37,374 bases of DNA from CAYMEK01 sp964389305 (lineage in GTDB: Bacteria; Spirochaetota; Spirochaetia; SZUA-6; DRHE01). Of this stretch, positions 1 to 7,665 are shown in pieces. The number at the start of each line of letters is the position of its first letter. The first letter of the stretch is position 1. Where the stretch lies: positions 1 through 37,374 of the forward strand of contig CAYMEK010000044.1 in the NCBI GenBank assembly GCA_964389305.1. Direction: 5' to 3'. The notes under the pieces were generated by a model. The model was not told where the DNA came from, did no database searches, and was given only the letters and a program-made list of their open reading frames with translations. A program made the translations under genes and the position numbers.

Positions 1-740
1 GTGTAGAACAGGCCTCCATCGTTCATCGTCTTCATATACTCCAGGGACTTGCGCAGCGCCGGGGTACGGAAGTTGAGGGAACCGTCCGGCTTGAAGAACT
101 GTGTTCCGGTGGACTGGACCAGAATGCGCAGGAAGTCGTAGCTCGTGGAGTCATAGGCCAGCAGAGGCTTACCGCCGCTGTTCTTTATCTTTGTTCCGAG
201 ATCTATCACTTCGTCCCAGTTCATGTTCTTCTTGTAGGCGTCCGGGTTGAGACCGGCATCCCTCATGAAATCTACCCGGAGAAACAGGCCGGTCGAACCG
301 GTATCGAAGGGGATCCCGTAGATCTTCGAGCCGTCGGTCATCGGGCCCAGCTTGTATTGGGCGAACTTGGAGTAGTCCACGCCCTCGGCCTTGAGGTCCA
401 CGAAAATCCCGGGGTAGTTCTGGATGAACTTCTCGATGACATAATCCTGGAAAAGCGCAATATCGGGAAGCCCGGCGCCGCCGGCCTGCAGCCCGGCCTC
501 GATCTTGCCCTCGATGTTCTCCGGTATGTCGACGATCTCGATGGTGACATTGGGATTGATCTTCTTGTAGACATCAGCCGCCTTCTGCATCGAGAAGCCG
601 TTGAAATTCGGGTCCCAGCACCAAACCGTGACCGTCTTGGCTTCGGCGGCCATTGCGCCTCCCGGTTCCGCCTGCCCGCCTCCGAACAGCACGGCGGCTG
701 TGATCAGGAAAATCAGGCTTGCGATCAGGATACGTTTCAT
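1..740 (-). CDS. ABC transporter solute-binding protein, sugar (family 1) type, partial
   Basis: Reading the minus strand from the ATG at 740 gives 246 codons that run off the left edge, so the C-terminal part is missing. The start has a strong AAGGAGG site seven bases upstream. The N-terminus MKRILIASLIFLITAAVLFG is a signal peptide followed by GGGQAEPG, a mature start that I associate with spirochaete binding proteins. The mature part includes VTVWCWDPNFNGF, then an IPENIEGKIEAGLQAGGAG stretch and LPDIALFQDYVIEKF, as in extracellular family 1 (sugar) binding proteins. It should capture a substrate, probably a sugar, outside the membrane for an ABC importer whose permeases lie beyond the window. 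The substrate cannot be read from the sequence. Confidence 0.85.
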   Translation of the reverse strand, partial: MKRILIASLIFLITAAVLFGGGQAEPGGAMAAEAKTVTVWCWDPNFNGFSMQKAADVYKKINPNVTIEIVDIPENIEGKIEAGLQAGGAGLPDIALFQDYVIEKFIQNYPGIFVDLKAEGVDYSKFAQYKLGPMTDGSKIYGIPFDTGSTGLFLRVDFMRDAGLNPDAYKKNMNWDEVIDLGTKIKNSGGKPLLAYDSTSYDFLRILVQSTGTQFFKPDGSLNFRTPALRKSLEYMKTMNDGGLFY

Positions 741-787
741 TCTCTCCTCCTTGAGTCTTGCGGGGCGGTTTTACGACGCGGACAACG

Positions 788-824
788 CTTATAAAAACGT
801 GGCCTGTCGGCTCCGCAATCGTTT
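788..824 (-). promoter_or_regulatory. Possible promoter of the sugar-binding protein gene
   Basis: On the minus strand TATAAG (788-793) lies about 47 bases upstream of the ATG at 740. A weak -35 candidate TTGCGG sits 19 bases further upstream. The -10 is good and the -35 poor, so activator dependence is possible. This is inferred from the consensus only. Confidence 0.3.
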
Positions 825-1095
825 TTTTTCACGTAAATGATGGGAAAGAACATGCCCGCCGTCAAGAGCAAAAACGCCGAATCAGACCTTTTTTTACGGC
901 CGTGGAGCTCCCGCCCGCCGATTCCTGTCGGCCCCAGCAGGGACCTGTGGCCGGTGAAGGCTACGGCGGCGAGCTGTCAGGCAGTTTGTATTGGCCTTGA
1001 TGGCCCCAGTGATTTCCTGCGGATCGATGAAACCTCTGGTGGACGTCGCCCGCTTCCAGCCTGCGGGTGATACCGCCGTTCATTCCCGTCTATTT

Positions 1096-1233
1096 CTAGG
1101 CAGCCAAGGCCGCCCTGACTTTTTCCGGCGTGGCAGGCAGGTTGCAGATTTTCACACCGCAGGCATCATATATGGCAAATGAAAGAGGATTGGCGGTAGA
1201 AGAGGTCGTTGGTTTCTCCAATGAAGTTGATAC
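1096..1233 (-). pseudogene. C-terminal remnant of a xanthine dehydrogenase-type molybdenum-binding subunit
   Basis: The minus strand has a 45-codon open stretch ending in TAG at 1096-1098. It has no start codon and a TGA immediately upstream (1234-1236). The end reads PLSFAIYDACGVKICNLPAT followed by PEKVRAALAA. That matches the usual tail of xanthine dehydrogenase / aldehyde oxidoreductase large subunits (AIYDAtGvri..LPaTPEKVlaAL). The rest of a protein of roughly 750 residues is absent, so this is a leftover from a deletion. The family call rests on one short motif and is moderately sure. Confidence 0.5.
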
Positions 1234-1374
1234 TCATATGTATATAGACCCGGCCCCGCTTCGAAGACTTGCTCCTTCCCTTCCGGGCTATACGCTCAAG
1301 GATACCGGCAAAGTCATCTTCGAAAGTTGAGACCGGGCCGAACGCCGGGCCCCCGCGGAGGGCTTTCGCCGCCT

Positions 1375-2802
1375 TCAGGTAGAATCGTGCGGAAGAGATC
1401 CTCGCGCAGCCCGCAGGTAGGCGAAGGGAGTAGCGGCGAGGAAGTTGGACACGCGGGAGGTATAGATATCGGCGTAGCGCTCCACCTGGCGGGCGAATAG
1501 ACTCTTGTCATTGCCGGCGCGCATGAGCGGACCCCAGGTCGGATTGCCCAATTCGCCGAAGGCCTTGGCCAGAGGGGCGATCTCGGCATCGAGAGCGACG
1601 CTCTGCTCGGCGGCGCTCTTGATGGCCGCCTCCAGGTCATCGAGGCTGCCAGGGGGCTGAGGGCCGTAATTCCGCAGTGCTCTCTGGCGAGTGAGGCGGA
1701 GGTGGGCAAGGCGGTTGTCGAGTTGGATCTTGCCGGCCATGAGCTCTTTCAGCTCCACTTCCGCCTCCTGTGATTCCTCCAGAGCCTGGATCTCGGGCTC
1801 GATCTCGCGCAGGATCAACCCGGTTCGCCACCTGAGCATCTCCTTGCTTACGTGCACGTCACCGAACAGGTGATCCCCCACATACAGGATCTGGGAGCCG
1901 GATAGCCCCAGGCTGGACTCCACCAGCAGGGCGTCGCCGCCCACAAACACAGCGCCGGGCTGCAGGGGTCCGTGGTGCGGGTGCAGAAGCCCCCGCTCCT
2001 CGTCCACCAGCCTGTACACCGCCTGCCGTCTGGAGAAGAACGCAGGCTTGCAGGCTTCCACGATTACATGATCGAAGAGCTCGCGCCAGGTCATACCGCC
2101 CGGCAGGAAGCGGTCCAGGGTGTACGACAACATGGAGCGCGTATAGGTCCAGTCCGAGTTGGTCACTAGGAGCAGGCTCTTGCCTGCCGCTTTCTGGTCC
2201 AGCAGGGATAGCGGAAGCTCGGCATCGAGCTCGACGAACTTGTCAGGCTCGGCTGTAATCTGCGACTTGAGCTCACCCAGATTGTGTGTCTCATCCAGAG
2301 CGGAACGAAGAACCGTGTGCAATTCACGATATCCCAAGGTTTCGGGAAGCTCGTCGGCGTCGAGCCTGTCTACGAGCTGGGCGAAGAGACTCGCCTCGGA
2401 GAGTGAAAACAGGGTGTTCATGAACTCCCAGCGCGGCTCGGAGAGGTCCACGAACGTATTCGAGTACGCCTCCCGCTGCGCTTCGAATGACAGGGCACGG
2501 GTGCCATGATGAGCCCGGATCACATAACCGAATCGGGTTGCCTTCACCAGGTTGCCCAGCTCCAGATCGAATACGAGGCCCTGTATCACGCTCGCGATAT
2601 CGAACTCCAGGCCCTGTACGGGCCATCCTCTCCGTGCCAGTACCCCGAGGGCCGATTCGAAGGCAGCCCGCTCCCACGCTTCGGTGCGGTAGTGCACCAA
2701 GGTGTAGTCCATGTCGTATCCCACGGCGCGGATGGTACGCAGGTTCAGAGTTCGATTGCACCAAATCCGCCGCTGCGGCGAAACATCCGGGGGAGTGAGC
2801 AT
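1375..2802 (-). CDS. HAD-IG family 5'-nucleotidase (purine nucleotidase-like)
   Basis: About 475 residues. HAD motif I appears as GYDMDYTLVHY near the N-terminus, with the nucleophile and general acid Asp residues in DMD. Motif II is LLVTNSDWTYTRSML, and a motif IV-like acidic loop is LYVGDHLFGDVHVSKE. The order and length fit the HAD-IG 5'-nucleotidase family (cytosolic IMP/GMP nucleotidase relatives), which hydrolyse nucleoside 5'-monophosphates with Mg2+. There is no signal peptide, so it is cytoplasmic. The residues ELKELMAGKIQLDNRLAHLR near the C-terminus look like a coiled coil. The start is uncertain: GTG at 2817 gives five more residues, ATG at 2802 is chosen, and neither has a strong ribosome binding site. 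It is divergent from the sugar isomerase gene. Confidence 0.85.
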   Translation of the reverse strand: MLTPPDVSPQRRIWCNRTLNLRTIRAVGYDMDYTLVHYRTEAWERAAFESALGVLARRGWPVQGLEFDIASVIQGLVFDLELGNLVKATRFGYVIRAHHGTRALSFEAQREAYSNTFVDLSEPRWEFMNTLFSLSEASLFAQLVDRLDADELPETLGYRELHTVLRSALDETHNLGELKSQITAEPDKFVELDAELPLSLLDQKAAGKSLLLVTNSDWTYTRSMLSYTLDRFLPGGMTWRELFDHVIVEACKPAFFSRRQAVYRLVDEERGLLHPHHGPLQPGAVFVGGDALLVESSLGLSGSQILYVGDHLFGDVHVSKEMLRWRTGLILREIEPEIQALEESQEAEVELKELMAGKIQLDNRLAHLRLTRQRALRNYGPQPPGSLDDLEAAIKSAAEQSVALDAEIAPLAKAFGELGNPTWGPLMRAGNDKSLFARQVERYADIYTSRVSNFLAATPFAYLRAARGSLPHDST

Positions 2803-2857
2803 ACTCAACTGTACCACATGATGTGCTGCGGGTCACCGTAGCAGAGCCGCTGCTGCC

Positions 2858-2887
2858 TTGCCTTGTCGCTCAGGCTTTCAGTATTAT
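2858..2887 (+). promoter_or_regulatory. Putative sigma-70 promoter for the sugar isomerase gene
   Basis: TTGCCT (2858-2863) and TATTAT (2882-2887) are separated by 18 bases and lie about 30 bases before the ATG at 2917. An AAAGGAG ribosome binding site follows. This is a consensus match by eye. Confidence 0.4.
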
Positions 2888-2916
2888 GATTATCCTGGAC
2901 TGAAAAAGGAGCTGGC

Positions 2917-3810
2917 ATGAATCGAGTGGGAATCTACTATGCCTATTGGACGCACGACTGGAATGCAGATTTTCTGCCGTTCGTGCACAAGGTCAAGGGC
3001 CTGGGATTCAACGCCCTGGAAGTGAACAGCGGCACCATCGCCGCCATGTCGGCCGGGGAGCGCCGGCGCTTGAGAGAGGAGGCTGCGGCGGCGGATGTGG
3101 AACTCTCGTACTGCATCGGGCTGCCCCGTGAGTACGACATCGCCTCCGACAGTGCGGAAACCCGCTCCAGTGGTATTCGCTACCTTCGCAGCCAGGCGCA
3201 AGCCATCAGGGCCATGGGGGGAGGCAAGCTTTCGGGCATCATCTACGGGGCCTGGCCCTCGGCCCTCCCGGACGGTGCGGACAAGCGGCGATACGTGGAC
3301 CGCAGCGTCGCCAGCATGCGCGAGGCGGTACGGACGGCCGAGGATCAGGGGGTATATTTCAATGTGGAGGTAGTCAATCGCTTCGAGCAGTTCATACTGA
3401 ACACCTGTGAGGAAGCCGTCGACTACGTGGAGGCGGTCGGCAGCCCGAACTGCGGTATCCTTCTCGATACCTTCCATATGAACATCGAAGAAGACTCGAT
3501 CGAGGGCGCAATTCGCCTGGCTGGTACCCATCTGGGGCACCTGCATGTCGGGGAAAACAACCGCAAGCCTCCCGGGTACGGCCACATACCCTGGAAGCAC
3601 GTAGGCCAAGCCCTTAGAGACATCGGCTACACCGGCTCGGTCGTCATGGAGCCGTTTTTGCAGCCGGGCGGGGAGGTCGGCCGGGACATCAAAGTCTGGC
3701 GCCCCGTTATGCCGGAGGCGGATCTGGACCGGGAAGCAGAAAAGGCCTGCGCTTTCATGAAGAGCATCCTCAATATTAGGCCAGGAGGGCTATTTAGGGG
3801 ATTCCCCTAG
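2917..3810 (+). CDS. Sugar phosphate isomerase/epimerase (xylose isomerase-like TIM barrel)
   Basis: 297 residues with an AAGGAG site before the ATG. It begins MNRVGIYYAYWTHDWNADF and carries the ketose 3-epimerase/IolE-type TIM barrel. Metal-ligand motifs visible include VYFNVEVVNRFEQF (Glu), GILLDTFHMNIEE (Asp and His), LGHLHVGENNRKPPGYG (His) and VVMEPFL (Glu). This is the D-tagatose/D-psicose 3-epimerase arrangement, interconverting free ketoses at C3 using Mn2+ or Mg2+. The exact sugar is not readable. The last residues (RPGGLFRGFP) are encoded inside the 55-base repeat that flanks the assembly gap, so the C-terminus may not be native. Confidence 0.85.
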   Translation: MNRVGIYYAYWTHDWNADFLPFVHKVKGLGFNALEVNSGTIAAMSAGERRRLREEAAAADVELSYCIGLPREYDIASDSAETRSSGIRYLRSQAQAIRAMGGGKLSGIIYGAWPSALPDGADKRRYVDRSVASMREAVRTAEDQGVYFNVEVVNRFEQFILNTCEEAVDYVEAVGSPNCGILLDTFHMNIEEDSIEGAIRLAGTHLGHLHVGENNRKPPGYGHIPWKHVGQALRDIGYTGSVVMEPFLQPGGEVGRDIKVWRPVMPEADLDREAEKACAFMKSILNIRPGGLFRGFP

Positions 3811-3833
3811 TCCAGGGGTACAAAACTCTGATT
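3779..3833. repeat. Direct repeat copy 1 (55 bases) at left edge of assembly gap
   Basis: This 55-base sequence is identical to 3934-3988. It contains the inverted repeat TAGGGGA-T-TCCCCTA and abuts a run of exactly 100 N. Identical flanks equal to a common assembler k-mer length point to an arbitrary scaffold join. A genuine interspersed repeat is the alternative. Confidence 0.9.
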
Positions 3834-3933
3834 NNNNNNNNNNNNNNNNNNNNNNNNNNNNNNNNNNNNNNNNNNNNNNNNNNNNNNNNNNNNNNNNNNN
3901 NNNNNNNNNNNNNNNNNNNNNNNNNNNNNNNNN
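3834..3933. other. Assembly gap of 100 N
   Basis: Exactly 100 undetermined bases lie here. The round number indicates a placeholder of unknown true size, possibly zero or negative because both flanks carry the same 55 bases. Confidence 0.98.
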
Positions 3934-3988
3934 GGCCAGGAGGGCTATTTAGGGGATTCCCCTAGTCCAGGGGTACAAAACTCTGATT
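3934..3988. repeat. Direct repeat copy 2 (55 bases) at right edge of assembly gap
   Basis: Identical to 3779-3833. The sequence to its right is visibly more AT-rich than that to the left of the gap. Confidence 0.9.
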
Positions 3989-4042
3989 GAAACCAGGAAA
4001 AAACTAGCCTATCATTTTTAATCGATAGAGTGCATCCATCGT

Positions 4043-4342
4043 TTGACATCTATCCTTAAGGACATAGGATCAGTGGACGTTTTTATCGCCCAGGTCGACA
4101 TTGCCCTCTTCATCCGCCGCGAACTCTCCAAACAAGTAGCTACTTTCGTATGGCAGAAACCCGAAAACGGGACTGTGACGCTCGATCTTTTTGTGGCCGA
4201 TCGCATCGTATCCATCCCGTTTTCGTTGTTGGAACTGCAGAAGTCCGATCATCTCGAAAACAGAAAATGTATCCGGGAGAGAATAAGGAAATCCGTGGAG
4301 AAGGGAGGATCGCATGGGCAAACACAAGGGGCTGGATGTTAA
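4043..4342 (+). CDS. Small hypothetical protein upstream of the C1 peptidase gene
   Basis: A 99-codon frame from a TTG start. It overlaps the start of the peptidase gene by 29 bases. The protein (IGSVDVFIAQVDIALFIRR..., then FVWQKPENGTVTLDLFVADR) has a plausible amino acid composition and predicted beta strands, but I recognise no family and no signal peptide. The start is unclear and no strong ribosome binding site is visible. It may be the C-terminal part of a longer gene cut by the assembly join. Overlap with the next gene would suit translational coupling. Confidence 0.4.
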   Translation: MTSILKDIGSVDVFIAQVDIALFIRRELSKQVATFVWQKPENGTVTLDLFVADRIVSIPFSLLELQKSDHLENRKCIRERIRKSVEKGGSHGQTQGAGC

Positions 4343-5108
4343 TCAATTTGTTCTCAATTGTGTTCCTTCGGTGGGAACTGAAACCGATTGGACCTTAGAA
4401 GATGCCGTTCAGGCAAAGGCCATAAGTCTTAAGGCGAAGGTTCCGGAAACCGTGGATCTCCGTGAGAACTGGTGGAAAATACGAAACCAGAGCTCTACAG
4501 GTGCCTGTGTCGGATTTGCTACGGCGGACGGTGTGTTGCGTTTTTTGTATGTAAAAGCGGAACTGATTCAAAAAGCGGACTTGCCGTCTCCACGCTTTAT
4601 TTGAATGGCAAATAAAGAAACCGATAATATCACCTCATACCCAACAACCTTCATCGAGTCGGCCGGGACGCAGACCAAGCTGGCGCTACGAGTCGCAAGG
4701 AACTTCGGATGTGTGCTCGAACAGGATCTGCCGATGCAAGGAGGTCTTTCACAGCTAGGTACGTCAGTTTTCTATACCAAGGCAGCTAAATTCAGAATCT
4801 CAAGCTATCACAATCTTAAAAAAAACCTGGATTCATGGAAGCGCTGGCTGGCTTTTCAGGGACCAATCCTTACCAGATTGAACGTTGACAGAACATGGGA
4901 CTTGGCCAGCCAAACGAACGGCCATCTGGAAACCTACAAGCCTGATACGGTGCGGGGCGGGCACGCTGTATGTCTGGTGGGATACACAAACGTGTATTTC
5001 ATCGTCAGAAACAGCTGGGGTGATGACTGGGGAGATGACGGCTTCGCCTATGCGCATAATGACTATGCGAAGGAAGCGTTTGATGAATCGTACGGAGCTA
5101 TACTGTGA
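4314..5108 (+). pseudogene. Papain-family (C1) cysteine peptidase interrupted by an in-frame TGA
   Basis: A GGGAGGATCGC site precedes the ATG. One reading frame of 265 codons contains a TGA at 4602-4604 and is otherwise open. The papain features are complete across the stop. NQSSTGACVGFATADG carries the oxyanion Gln and the catalytic Cys, GGHAVCLVGY the catalytic His, and RNSWGDDWGDDGF the catalytic Asn. The break falls in SPRFI-stop-MANKETD, where related peptidases as I recall them have Trp (FIWMANKETD), so a single TGG to TGA change explains it. TGA is an ordinary stop elsewhere here. There is no signal peptide. Possible readings are a recent nonsense mutation, a sequencing error, or two fragments, with the second starting at ATG 4605. 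Confidence 0.85.
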
Positions 5109-5183
5109 TACGACCCCCTAGATTTTAGATTTTCTATAAAAGGGGGACAAGAAAACGGGTAACTTAACATGTCATCTTTCTGA

Positions 5184-5282
5184 TCTGAAAATCGAGAGGT
5201 TTATGCGATACTGCCTAATGGCTACTGGGAAGTCGACTATCGCTATATGCAGGGTCATCTCAAAGTTATATGGGCAGATTGA
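5184..5282 (+). pseudogene. Possible C-terminal coding remnant
   Basis: A 32-residue open stretch without a start codon follows a TGA at 5181-5183. It encodes SENREVYAILPNGYWEVDYR and on to KVIWAD before its own TGA. The composition is protein-like, rich in aromatic residues, and unlike random translation. It lies between the peptidase gene and the membrane protein gene. The family is unknown. Confidence 0.25.
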
Positions 5283-5296
5283 GAGGGAGGTGAAAT

Positions 5297-5836
5297 ATGA
5301 ATGACGTCTGGATTGAGCTTGCATATTATGCCGGCCTTATCCTGATCCCGATGATACCAGCGCTAGTACTAATGCTAGTTTTACCGGGCGAAGCTTTTCT
5401 AGCCGGACCATTGCGTGGATTGAAATTCAATGTAGCCGGCGGTCTGGCTGGGTATCTGATAATCCTACTCATACTATCAATAATAACACCCTATTTCGGG
5501 TTAAAGGAAAACCAAGAAGTGTGGAGGGTCAAAGGAAAGGTTCAATTCGAGTCAACCGAAGAATCCGAACCGCTTCTGGAAAATGTGAAAATTGCAGTAA
5601 ACCCGCCGATTTGGGTGGTTACAACCGGCGGCGATTTCGATCTGCTTATTCCAGTGGATCGTCGTGGCATTCAACGAGAGTTCCCGAACTTCACCCTTGA
5701 ATATCCAGGATACCAAACCGAATCATTAATATTGGATAAAGACCAGAGAAAAGGAATCTCGGATGACAATATCGACTATATAACGTCGAAGCAAAAGATT
5801 GTGGTCAAAGCTACAATCCCATTAAAGGAGAAATGA
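5297..5836 (+). CDS. Hypothetical membrane-anchored protein with two N-terminal helices
   Basis: 179 residues with a GAGGGAGGTG ribosome binding site eight bases before the ATG. Two hydrophobic segments occupy roughly residues 8-32 and 45-68 (LAGYLIILLILSIITPYFGL). The remaining 110 residues form a soluble domain with strand-rich sequence (FESTEESEPLLENVKIAVNP, FNLTLEYPGYQ-like end), reminiscent of carboxypeptidase-regulatory/beta-sandwich domains but not a confident match. The stop TGA abuts the ATG of the next gene, whose ribosome binding site AAAGGAG lies in the last codons here. The two are therefore translationally coupled and probably work together at the cell envelope. I do not recognise the family. 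Confidence 0.7.
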   Translation: MNDVWIELAYYAGLILIPMIPALVLMLVLPGEAFLAGPLRGLKFNVAGGLAGYLIILLILSIITPYFGLKENQEVWRVKGKVQFESTEESEPLLENVKIAVNPPIWVVTTGGDFDLLIPVDRRGIQREFPNFTLEYPGYQTESLILDKDQRKGISDDNIDYITSKQKIVVKATIPLKEK

Positions 5837-6349
5837 ATGATCAAAAAACATATATTGCTCAATTTTTTGATATTGGTTCCTGTTCTTTTATTCTGTGAGG
5901 GCGCCGCCGAGCTACCTAAGCCCGAAATCACATTGGTATCACTGGTCCAAGGAAATATATATATTTCGATGAATGGCAAGAGAATCCCGGCAGAAAATTG
6001 GCAGGTAACCCTCTATTCCGATAAATCCGGAAGATCCGCCCCTGTATACACAGGTAGTGATGGAATGTATTTTTTCAGGAACATAGCTCCTGGCAGCTAC
6101 GCGCTAGAGGTATGGTTCAGCAAATTACTTAGGTATGACTCCCAACTCAACAATATGATAAAAACCGGCAGAATAACTCTAAGCGATCCGAGCGGCTTCA
6201 CGATTAGATCCAGTGGTCCTTATTCCAACTACTGGGGGAACAATCAGTTTGTTAAAACAGAGCGATCCGTCACAATATCGAGCGGCCAGTCTGCTACCCT
6301 ACCTGAAGTATCGATACCGAGAGAGTATTTAGAATCATTTCAATTGTAA
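5837..6349 (+). CDS. Secreted hypothetical protein with carboxypeptidase-regulatory-like fold
   Basis: 170 residues. The N-terminus MIKKHILLNFLILVPVLLFC is a signal peptide, with the Cys at 20 followed by EG; a lipoprotein is possible though the lipobox is poor. The segment SDKSGRSAPVYTGSDGMYFF followed by RNIAPGSYALEVW has the turn-and-strand pattern of carboxypeptidase regulatory-like or SdrD B-like beta-sandwich domains (xxGxYxFxNlxPGxYxlxv). It is immediately downstream of, and coupled to, the membrane-anchored hypothetical. Its role is unknown. Both genes and the peptidase lie in a region more AT-rich than the rest of the window. Confidence 0.7.
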   Translation: MIKKHILLNFLILVPVLLFCEGAAELPKPEITLVSLVQGNIYISMNGKRIPAENWQVTLYSDKSGRSAPVYTGSDGMYFFRNIAPGSYALEVWFSKLLRYDSQLNNMIKTGRITLSDPSGFTIRSSGPYSNYWGNNQFVKTERSVTISSGQSATLPEVSIPREYLESFQL

Positions 6350-6619
6350 GAAGAAGAACGCAACAAGCGAGAAATTCTATTTCTGATGGGACCAAGAGAA
6401 GCCTGAGAGTATTCTATACTATGTGATGTTCGATTAATAAACATTCTATTCCTGCAGATTTTCTCCGTCGTTTTAAGAGCTTCTCTGTACAAAGAGCAAG
6501 CGGGAAGTCTGACACATGGCGGTCTAAAACCTAACAAAACTGTAACATTCCTGTCAGATTGGCGTAAGGCTGGGCACCCTACCATCAAAGTGTGCGATAC
6601 AGAAGGAGGGGCGCGTAGT

Positions 6620-7090
6620 ATGGACATCGTCAAGCGGATCGCCCTGGTTGCCCACGATCACCGCAAGCAGGACATGATCGAGTGGGTGGAGTGGAACTGG
6701 AACATCCTGGTGCAGCACCAGCTCATCTGCACCGGAACCACCGGCAGGCTGGTAGAGGAGTCCCTCGGCCGGAAACTCGACGGCCTGCGGACGTTCCAAT
6801 ATCCAATGCGTAAGCTCAAGTCCGGACCTCTCGGGGGAGACCAGCAGCTCGGAGCGCTGATCGCCGACAGTGAGGTGGACATGGTGATTTTCTTCTGGGA
6901 TCCCATGCATCCCCTTCCCCATGACGTGGACGTGAAGGCGCTGCTGCGCATCGCGGTGCTGTACAACGTGCCCATCGCCTGCAACCGGGCCACGGCGGAT
7001 TACCTCATCTCCTCCGTGCTAATGAGCATGGAGTACTCGCCGGTGCGCAACGATTACTCGGAGTACATCAACCGTATCCTGGAAGACTGA
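6620..7090 (+). CDS. mgsA: Methylglyoxal synthase
   Basis: 156 residues from the ATG at 6620, chosen over an in-frame ATG at 6590 because GGAGGGG lies eight bases before it. Family landmarks are IALVAHDHRKQDMIEWVEWN, TGTTGRLVEE (phosphate binding), SGPLGGDQQLGALIAD (with the catalytic Asp in GGDQQ), FFWDPMHPLPHDVDVKALLR and PIACNRATADYLISS. The length matches E. coli MgsA. The enzyme converts dihydroxyacetone phosphate to methylglyoxal and phosphate, a bypass of lower glycolysis that relieves sugar-phosphate stress. It is cytoplasmic, stands alone on the plus strand and faces the convergent decarboxylase-like gene. Confidence 0.95.
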   Translation: MDIVKRIALVAHDHRKQDMIEWVEWNWNILVQHQLICTGTTGRLVEESLGRKLDGLRTFQYPMRKLKSGPLGGDQQLGALIADSEVDMVIFFWDPMHPLPHDVDVKALLRIAVLYNVPIACNRATADYLISSVLMSMEYSPVRNDYSEYINRILED

Positions 7091-7261
7091 CCCAGCCGGC
7101 CGCTGACGCAGGCGGCCCGAGCCGGCACCGGCCATAAGGATAGTGCCGTCATCCGCCAAGAGGGCGCACTACCCGGTATTCGAGGTATTTCGGGACACCT
7201 TTCGCTATGCCCGGTAGCATGGGATCGTGCTCAGTCCGAGTTGAAGCTGTTGTTGGCTGCG

Positions 7262-7648
7262 TTATCTGTTTTCTGCATCTCTCTGGTCGAAAACCTCTTT
7301 CGCTGCCAAAAGACCGTTCAAAGCAGCTGGAAAGCCAGCATAGACCGCCATTTGTATCATGATCTCGATTATTTCTTGACGCGTACATCCGACATTCAGT
7401 GCTCCGTGAACATGAACTTCCAATTGCGGCCTTGCTGTACCCATAGCCGCCAAGGCTGCAACTGTAGCGATTTCTCTGGACTTCAAATCGAGTCCTGGTC
7501 GAGAATAAACATCACCAAAGGGAAACTCTATTAATAAATCGGCAAAATCGGGGGCGATATTCTTGAGAGCTTCGATAACCCTGTCGCCCTGATCTCCGTC
7601 TATTTCGGCCAATTTTTCCCATCCAATTTTGAAACGTTCTGATTTCAT
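7262..7648 (-). CDS. Carboxymuconolactone decarboxylase family protein
   Basis: 128 residues from the ATG at 7648, which has AGAGGAG upstream (an ATG at 7663 lacks one). The core VHVHGALNVGCTRQEIIEIM followed by QMAVYAGFPAALNGLLAAKE is the gamma-carboxymuconolactone decarboxylase/PcaC signature. There is no AhpD-type CxxC pair, so a peroxidase role is unlikely. Members act on ring-derived lactones or are uncharacterised oxidoreductases. It follows the iron-sulfur protein gene on the same strand by 17 bases, so the two are probably cotranscribed. Confidence 0.85.
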   Translation of the reverse strand: MKSERFKIGWEKLAEIDGDQGDRVIEALKNIAPDFADLLIEFPFGDVYSRPGLDLKSREIATVAALAAMGTARPQLEVHVHGALNVGCTRQEIIEIMIQMAVYAGFPAALNGLLAAKEVFDQRDAENR

Positions 7649-7665
7649 AAATCTCCTCTTCATTA

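Larger units (their letters stand above)
741..1374. other. Gene-poor intergenic region with decayed coding remnants
   Basis: This 634-base stretch separates two minus-strand genes. It holds the leader of the binding-protein gene (to about 830) and a recognisable C-terminal coding remnant at 1096-1233. I find no convincing intact gene. Several 60-80 codon open frames on the plus strand lack ribosome binding sites and family features. The stretch looks like a graveyard left by deletions. Confidence 0.55.

Noticed and set aside
960..1075. Minus-strand stretch reading FIDPQEITGAIKANTNCLTA, resembling a class V aminotransferase segment
   Set aside because: Too short, and no other motif of the family is present on either side; chance cannot be excluded.
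4602..4604. TGA recoded as Trp genome-wide
   Set aside because: TGA ends other clear genes in the window, including this peptidase and mgsA, so an altered code is not supported.
7091..7261. Terminator between mgsA and the convergent decarboxylase-like gene
   Set aside because: Short stems such as GGCCGC/GCGGCC and TAGTGC/GCACTA exist, but with long loops and no T-run.
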